Source: a virus
Strand: one strand, 5' to 3'
IMG/VR virus record: IMGVR_UViG_3300025082_000010
Coordinates: 1 to 50,278 of that record
Length of the DNA: 50,278 bases
Made by a program: the position numbers and the translations under genes. The notes below the pieces were generated by a model. The model saw nothing but the letters and a program-made list of their open reading frames with translations. It did no database searches and was not told the origin of the DNA. Shown piece after piece: positions 45,693 to 50,278 of the stretch (positions within the stretch are counted from its first letter, which is position 1; each line of letters starts with the position of its first letter).

Positions 45693-47441
45693 TTAATCCC
45701 ATTCGGTAGGGTATCCAAGTTCTAAGGGTTTTAACTCCTCTTCTGGTTCAATACAATAACCTGTATAGGCGTGTGTTTTTGTGTAATACCTTCCACTAGG
45801 GATATGATAATTAAAGCTTTTCATTTGTCCTATTTCCCCTTGAAAAGAGAATTTAGTTTTTAGGTTTACGAACTTGGTTTCGGCAGAGTTGTTTTCATCT
45901 TCAAAGATCCGATAGATACAAAACCCGTCATGTGTTTGGTTCCTAAAGTCGGCACTACCTGAAACATTGTACAAGTTTGGTATGTCATAAACACCATCGT
46001 CATTTTTTCTCATCTTGGTAGGGTGAGCTATTAGGAAAATGATAACATTGTTTTGTTGGGCGAATGAAGTTAATCTAGTAAGTACCTCGTTTATCAGATT
46101 TCTGTTTTCACCCTCCTTATCAAATAGAACTTTGTTAAAGGCGTCTATTACAAATATGTCTATCCCAAAATTATACATTTGCTCTTTAAACTTTTCAAAC
46201 AACCAATTCCACGTAGGAGACTCATTTTGTTCGGGGGCTGTGAGGTATATCTTTTCATTTGCCCACTTCTTATATTTTGCAATGTCTTTACGTGTTACCC
46301 TTTCAATTCCATCCATGGAACTAAAAAACGGCTTGCCCGTGTATTTCTGTATAAGGTTGGTTTGGTGTAACTCCATAGGGTGATGCTCTGGACTAAACCA
46401 ACTCGCTTTCATGTCATAATCTTGTAACAAGTTCAAAACGTACCAGTCTGTGAAGTTTGACTTACCGTGGCTAGGTATACCCGTACCTGTTACTAGGTGG
46501 CCACGCATTACCGAGAATATACTTTCTAAACCTTCAAACCATATGCTTTTAGGGTAAATTGTTTCTGGTAGTCCGTTGTCGTATAGTCTGTAAATGTCAT
46601 CTTCTAGATCTTCGACTTTGAATGTGCCTGATACTGGATAGCCTTTTGAGTTTTTGAGCGACTCTTCTAGGGTTAATACGCTTTCTTGTAGGTCTTCATT
46701 GGCGTCTTTGTGCTTAAAGCTTACTCGCTCGCACCTCCAACGTCCCAACCTTTGCGCTATCTTCTCAGATACTTCATTTCCTTTCTGATCCATGTCAGTA
46801 CAGATATAGAACTTTTCTACGTCTGCTAAATAATCCGCGCAATTAGTCCATACATCATCATGATCATTGGCCCCATTTGGCAAGCTGATACAATTTTTTA
46901 TACCTGCCTCCCATAAGCTTAATTTATCAATTTCACCCTCTACAATGTATACCTCTTTTTGTCCTATGATGTCATTAATTCCGTAGAAAATACGCCTTGC
47001 ATCTTTGGACTGTGTAAACTGCTTTCCTCTGCTTCTGTATTTCTTATTTATTAGCGTGTCACCTTCAAAATAATTAAAGACTAAATTTGATACATTTTTC
47101 TGAATTGCTGGTTGGTAGTATGTTTCCTCTGTTAGTTTGTTCTCTATTATCGTTTTTTGGCTAATTCCACGCGTTTTAAGGTATACTTGGAGTTTATCTG
47201 ATAGTTTGGTATAGTTGACTATGTTTTGAGGCGGTAAGACGAAATTTTGCGATTGTTGTTTTTCTTTGAAATCTCTTATTGAAATCTCTTCGCAGTAGTG
47301 GCACTTTGCTAGTCCTTTATCTAGATTTACGCTCAAAGCCCTATCTCTTTTATTCTTTCGCCTGTCAACACAAGCAGGGCAAACGATTTTGATATTGCCT
47401 GAAACTTTACCTTTGCAATCTATGTCTTTCCAGTCGATCAT
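45693..47441 (-). CDS. Bifunctional primase-helicase (T7 gp4 type), 582 residues
   Basis: Zinc-binding domain: CPAC (21-24) and CHYC (47-50). TOPRIM primase: VEGE (167-170) and TDMDQKG (215-221), metal ligands. Helicase: Walker A GTGIPSHGKSN (318-329) and Walker B IFVIDAFN (429-436) of the DnaB/gp4 fold. Later QNNVIIFLIAHP and RNQTHDGFCIYRI are the sensor and arginine-finger region. It primes and unwinds DNA at the fork. Full length for the family. Starts at ATG 47441, sharing a base with the upstream stop. Confidence 0.92.
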   Translation of the reverse strand: MIDWKDIDCKGKVSGNIKIVCPACVDRRKNKRDRALSVNLDKGLAKCHYCEEISIRDFKEKQQSQNFVLPPQNIVNYTKLSDKLQVYLKTRGISQKTIIENKLTEETYYQPAIQKNVSNLVFNYFEGDTLINKKYRSRGKQFTQSKDARRIFYGINDIIGQKEVYIVEGEIDKLSLWEAGIKNCISLPNGANDHDDVWTNCADYLADVEKFYICTDMDQKGNEVSEKIAQRLGRWRCERVSFKHKDANEDLQESVLTLEESLKNSKGYPVSGTFKVEDLEDDIYRLYDNGLPETIYPKSIWFEGLESIFSVMRGHLVTGTGIPSHGKSNFTDWYVLNLLQDYDMKASWFSPEHHPMELHQTNLIQKYTGKPFFSSMDGIERVTRKDIAKYKKWANEKIYLTAPEQNESPTWNWLFEKFKEQMYNFGIDIFVIDAFNKVLFDKEGENRNLINEVLTRLTSFAQQNNVIIFLIAHPTKMRKNDDGVYDIPNLYNVSGSADFRNQTHDGFCIYRIFEDENNSAETKFVNLKTKFSFQGEIGQMKSFNYHIPSGRYYTKTHAYTGYCIEPEEELKPLELGYPTEWD

Positions 47442-48064
47442 TAGAATGTGAGGTTAGAAGTGTTTAGACCTTTTTTAACTTTCTTTTGTTCGCCTTTGTA
47501 ACTCTCCCATATTAAACCTTGATAGGTGTTTTCAATTGAATTGTTTACCACGTGGTCAAGTTTATCAAATGATGTTTCATTGAATTTCTTAACCAGAGCT
47601 TTGAGAGTTGCTTCTACTGTGATTGGCTTTTTTATATCCTTTCGGTATTGAATCCATTTATCAAAAACCCCTCTTTTGTTTATATCATTAACTGTATCTA
47701 TAACTGTATCTGTTACTGTTACTGTAACTGTATCAGGTTTTCTGGGTTCGTCTGGGTTTCTAGAAAACCCAGTGGGTTTCTTTGGGTTTGTCTGGGTTCC
47801 TTTGGGTTTCGGTGGTCTGCCCCCCTTTTTTCCGTTCTTACGGCTTCTCTCAGCGCTTTTTTCATATTTTGCTAAGTCTCTTTTCATTTGTCTTTTGATT
47901 GGCTCAAAAACTAAATCAACTATCATATCTTCAGTTGTTGGATTCAAATCATTGACATATTCCAGAATTATAGTAAGCAATTCACCTCTTTTTTCCATTG
48001 GCATCTTTTGCACCGTATGGATCAAATCTGCGTATAAAACAAATGCTTTTTTGTCTTCTGCCAT
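47441..48064 (-). CDS. Replication-associated protein with low-complexity linker, 207 residues
   Basis: N-terminal domain (KAFVLYADLIHTVQKMPMEK ... EKSAERSRKNGKKGGRPPK) matches the DUF6291-like family of phage replication proteins. A Pro/Asn- and Thr/Val/Asp-repeated linker (110-135) has repetitive DNA (GGGTTT and TACTGT units). The C-terminal part is a short helical domain. Position directly before the primase-helicase supports a helicase-loader or initiator role. Confidence 0.7.
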   Translation of the reverse strand: MAEDKKAFVLYADLIHTVQKMPMEKRGELLTIILEYVNDLNPTTEDMIVDLVFEPIKRQMKRDLAKYEKSAERSRKNGKKGGRPPKPKGTQTNPKKPTGFSRNPDEPRKPDTVTVTVTDTVIDTVNDINKRGVFDKWIQYRKDIKKPITVEATLKALVKKFNETSFDKLDHVVNNSIENTYQGLIWESYKGEQKKVKKGLNTSNLTF

Positions 48065-48098
48065 GTTTAAACTTTTTTAACTTTGTTGATAAAATTTT

Positions 48099-48254
48099 TT
48101 AAGCTAGGATCTCTTTTAGTTTTATATCTATGTGTTGAGGCATAGGTCTTGTTTTTGTTAGATAGTAGCTCAATAAAACCTGACTAATACCAATTTGTTT
48201 TGCAATCCATCCTTTTTTTAAACCCCTCTCTTCAATTGCTTTTTGAAAATCCAT
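48099..48254 (-). CDS. Small XRE/Cro-type regulator, 51 residues
   Basis: MDFQKAIEERGLKKGWIAKQ, then IGISQVLLSYYLTKTRPMP: a helix, the turn IGIS and a recognition helix (QVLLSYYL) make a clear XRE-type helix-turn-helix. Its size is that of Cro. It is the first gene of the replication unit on this strand and can counter or complement the Cro-like gene at 4238. A weak -7 box (CATATTTG) is six bases upstream. Confidence 0.75.
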   Translation of the reverse strand: MDFQKAIEERGLKKGWIAKQIGISQVLLSYYLTKTRPMPQHIDIKLKEILA

Positions 48255-48289
48255 ATACAAATATGTTTAAAATTCTTTAACTTTCCTAA

Positions 48290-49105
48290 TTATCCGTTTA
48301 CTTTTTCGTATTCATTTGTTTTTATTACCATGCGTGAAACAGGATAATCTGTTGTTGAGAAAATGTTCCAGCACTTTATAATAAGATTGCTTTTATAAAT
48401 ACTCTTCATTTTAGTATTGCTTATTTTAGAGTGTAAAAGCTTTTTGTATGCGTAATTAGTTGATGAATCTTCATTATTTCCGTTAGACAATAGTAATGAT
48501 TTCATGAAATCAATATGTTGTTCAGTTGCATTAAATGATTTAGCTATAATGTATAAGTAAGTTACAACCTCGGTAAGGGTTAAAAGCTTAATGCGTTGTT
48601 TTTTAAATATAGGCAGCCCAATTGAAACTAATGAACTTAAAGAATCTGAGTTTTTACTTGCAAAATTCAAGCCCTTTGAATTTGTGATAGACCATCTAGT
48701 TACTCCGTTAGTGCCTAGGTGTAGCATGGTTTGCTCGTATTTTAAAACCTGTTTAACAACAGAAGCTTTTAAAGAATGATATTTAAACCCATTTAGCTTA
48801 AGAACATCGTGTAAGCTTCTGTTAGTGCCAGTATCAATAGTGTCCATTACATCAGGCTCAACACCTGAAATCAAAGGCACTTTATAGGTGTGGTTTGCCT
48901 CAATTACAGCATATAATCTATGTTGACCGTCTTTTACAACTCCATTTACATCTATGATTATAGGCTCTCCATTCTCTTTCCATGCTCCGCTTTTCATTTG
49001 GGATACATAAGAATTTTTAATGCCTTTTAAATCTCTATTTCCAATGTTCTTTTTTAGCAATTCTTTTGCTAGTTCTGGTGTTAGTGTTATAATTTCTGCT
49101 TTCAT
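48290..49105 (-). CDS. ParB/sulfiredoxin-like protein with DGQHRL motif, 271 residues
   Basis: The N-terminal 100 residues have NRDLKGIKNSYVSQMKSGAW, EPIIIDVNGVVKDGQHRLYA and DTIDTGTNRSLHDVL, the ParB-N/DGxHR fold that binds nucleotides or DNA. The C-terminal 170 residues are helical. Phage members of this group are mostly uncharacterised; some are nucleases. Near the replication genes it may act in genome processing. Confidence 0.65.
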   Translation of the reverse strand: MKAEIITLTPELAKELLKKNIGNRDLKGIKNSYVSQMKSGAWKENGEPIIIDVNGVVKDGQHRLYAVIEANHTYKVPLISGVEPDVMDTIDTGTNRSLHDVLKLNGFKYHSLKASVVKQVLKYEQTMLHLGTNGVTRWSITNSKGLNFASKNSDSLSSLVSIGLPIFKKQRIKLLTLTEVVTYLYIIAKSFNATEQHIDFMKSLLLSNGNNEDSSTNYAYKKLLHSKISNTKMKSIYKSNLIIKCWNIFSTTDYPVSRMVIKTNEYEKVNG

Positions 49106-49138
49106 CTTTTTTGTTTTTATGTTTAATTATCTAGTGTT

Positions 49139-49447
49139 TTATCTTATACCCAAACTATTAATATTGTAAAGTATCTCGTTAATTATATCTAGCTCTTCTA
49201 TTTTTTTTCTTTGAAAGTGAAACATTTTAAGTTTTAAATACTCTAACTCTGGTTTGTCTAATGGAACTAATAAACCAGAATCATAATATACGTTTTGTGT
49301 ATTATTAGTGTCTTTTAAGAAGTATTCCCTATGTGTACATACTATAATATGCGTTGTAGGATGACCATTCCTAATACCGTCTATCTTTACCACTCTAAAT
49401 GTTGGATTGTCTTCTTTTATGTACTGCGCTATTAACTCTCTATCCAT
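49139..49447 (-). CDS. Hypothetical protein, 102 residues
   Basis: Beta-rich first half (TFRVVKIDGIRNGHPTTHII) and helical second half (EYLKLKMFHFQRKKIEELDI). Leader CACTATATAATTATGG before the start. Not recognised. Confidence 0.65.
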   Translation of the reverse strand: MDRELIAQYIKEDNPTFRVVKIDGIRNGHPTTHIIVCTHREYFLKDTNNTQNVYYDSGLLVPLDKPELEYLKLKMFHFQRKKIEELDIINEILYNINSLGIR

Positions 49448-49461
49448 AATTATATAGTGTT

Positions 49462-49716
49462 TTATTTTACCATTGATATCTCAATTCTATTTGCAAAACT
49501 CTCTTCTACGTCTACAGTCTTAAAGCCGTCACCTATTGCACTATTCCAGTCGCCTTTATGATCCCATTTACTAATGACCCCAGAAACAAACCTTCCACTA
49601 CCTCTCCATTTGAAGAATACGTATGCATGGTTTCCGTATTCTTCTGCTATCCATACATTTTGATTCTTCTTGAATCGATGGGTGTCTTTTTTGGCCTTGA
49701 ACATTTTTACTTCCAT
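49462..49716 (-). CDS. Hypothetical beta-rich protein, 84 residues
   Basis: Aromatic beta protein (NVWIAEEYGNHAYVFFKWRG; VSGVISKWDHKGDW). Its first 36 codons recur at 1-110. Leader CTAGATAATTATGG. Not recognised. Confidence 0.65.
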   Translation of the reverse strand: MEVKMFKAKKDTHRFKKNQNVWIAEEYGNHAYVFFKWRGSGRFVSGVISKWDHKGDWNSAIGDGFKTVDVEESFANRIEISMVK

Positions 49717-49733
49717 AATTATCTAGTGTTTTA
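49607..49733. repeat. Right copy of the 127-base terminal repeat
   Basis: Identical to 1-127. After it this end continues with the 73-residue gene and the longer junction gene, while the left end has 14 other bases. Confidence 0.9.
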
Positions 49734-49952
49734 TTTACCGTACAGTGACAATTGTAACTCTTTAGTAAGATCATTCATATGAGCCACTAGCGTAGAGCAA
49801 TAAGCACTTTCTAACGTAGTCAATAATATAAGTTTAACGGTGTCACTATCCTTTTTGCACCTCTTAGCGTGGTGTATGAAATACTTTACTTTCCTTGATG
49901 ACATCTTGATTTGTTCGGATGTGTGGTATAGGTTTCTTATGGTGTTCATCAT
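49731..49952 (-). CDS. Hypothetical basic helical protein, 73 residues
   Basis: Helical, Lys/Ser-rich (EQIKMSSRKVKYFIHHAKRC) with two Cys, and a second helix. It is absent from the left-end allele, so it is dispensable in at least one version of the genome, or the left end is a mis-join. Confidence 0.6.
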   Translation of the reverse strand: MMNTIRNLYHTSEQIKMSSRKVKYFIHHAKRCKKDSDTVKLILLTTLESAYCSTLVAHMNDLTKELQLSLYGK

Positions 49953-49963
49953 AATTTAATTAT

Positions 49964-50278
49964 CTAGCTTTCTAAAATTTCCAATCCTTTTTCTATCGCT
50001 GCTAGTTGGGCTTCTTGTTTGGTTGTGAAATAATCTTCATCTTTTAATATAAAACTAAAATCACAAGTTCTTGAGTTAACACATAAACCCCATCTATCAG
50101 GGTTGTTTGTGTCCATGCCAATAATCATATCTATTCGATGGCCTTCAATCCACCCAATAATCAAGAGCGTTTCTATCTCGTAGCCTCGTGGGGTTTTGTG
50201 GGGCATGTGGAAATAAGGTTTATATCCTAGTTTGATACATCGCTCAAATAATCCCATTATCGTTTTGTCGTATTTTAT
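49964..50278 (-). CDS. Long allele of the junction gene, open at the right edge
   Basis: The frame runs off the window end; joined to base 255 it would begin at the ATG of 267-269 and give MSEYRIKYDK..., about 109 residues. Residues WIEGHRIDMIIGMDTNNPDR and on are lost in the short allele at 132-269. Function unknown. Confidence 0.6.
   Translation of the reverse strand: MKYDKTIMGLFERCIKLGYKPYFHMPHKTPRGYEIETLLIIGWIEGHRIDMIIGMDTNNPDRWGLCVNSRTCDFSFILKDEDYFTTKQEAQLAAIEKGLEILES
50166..50278. repeat. Right copy of the second shared end segment
   Basis: Identical to 142-254. It shows the right end continues into base 255 of the window when the genome is closed. Confidence 0.9.

Noticed and set aside
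1-50278. CRISPR arrays, retron or diversity-generating retroelement
   Set aside because: No regularly spaced repeats with unique spacers, no reverse-transcriptase motif (YxDD) and no paired template/variable repeats were seen.
1-50278. Integron integrase or phage integrase
   Set aside because: No tyrosine or serine recombinase motifs were found in any large frame, so the attC-like elements have no partner in this window.

Overview
The window is an essentially complete genome, or circularised contig, of a tailed double-stranded DNA phage with siphovirus-type morphology. It carries terminase, portal, scaffold, capsid and joining genes, a tail-assembly chaperone with a dnaX-like -1 slippery site, a 912-residue tape measure and no sheath gene. 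The host is probably a member of the Bacteroidota, most likely a flavobacterium. Evidence: AT-rich DNA, almost no Shine-Dalgarno sites, promoters of the TTTG-N19/20-TAnnTTTG type, a DUF3127-type OB-fold protein and a lipoprotein whose mature start resembles a Bacteroidota surface-export signal. I see no integrase and no large repressor. Functions come from reading motifs by eye; no database search was run.

Layout. (1) 1-4100, minus strand: small genes including a ribbon-helix-helix protein, then a terminator, then an operon of a coiled-coil protein, a 29-residue membrane peptide, an SNF2-type helicase, a DNA methyltransferase and a MazG-like protein. (2) 4180-10450, plus strand: early operon with a Cro-like regulator, ERF annealing protein, OB-fold protein, VRR-NUC nuclease and many very small genes. 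(3) 10471-11050: no convincing gene. It holds a probable short RNA with two hairpins whose loops are complementary, then about 470 bases of dense hairpins. (4) 11069-16403: small genes, a 3TM-type holin, an M15 endolysin with an EF-hand-like loop, and hairpin elements after several genes. (5) 16431-29489: packaging and head genes, head-tail joining, and a cluster of fibre or decoration genes. (6) 29694-30294: two membrane proteins. (7) 30374-42134: small genes, tail chaperone, tape measure, tail proteins and a 1256-residue adhesin with leucine-rich repeats. (8) 42288-50278, minus strand: a cassette-like run of small genes including a lipoprotein, then primase-helicase, a replication-type protein, an XRE regulator, a ParB-like protein and small genes that run into the left end.

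The most unusual feature is a family of about eleven intergenic elements that begin TAAC and end GTTA, with long imperfect stems between. They lie directly behind small genes of unrelated sequence on both strands, and in six cases the TAA stop codon is also the first three bases of the element. This resembles the attC sites of integron cassettes, with no integrase gene present.

The two window ends overlap (1-127 equals 49607-49733; 142-254 equals 50166-50278) but differ in between. This suggests a circular or permuted genome of about 50.0 kb with two alleles at the junction. A nearly identical 28-base inverted-repeat element upstream of three operons (11978, 30312, 44220) is a good candidate for a phage-specific control site.
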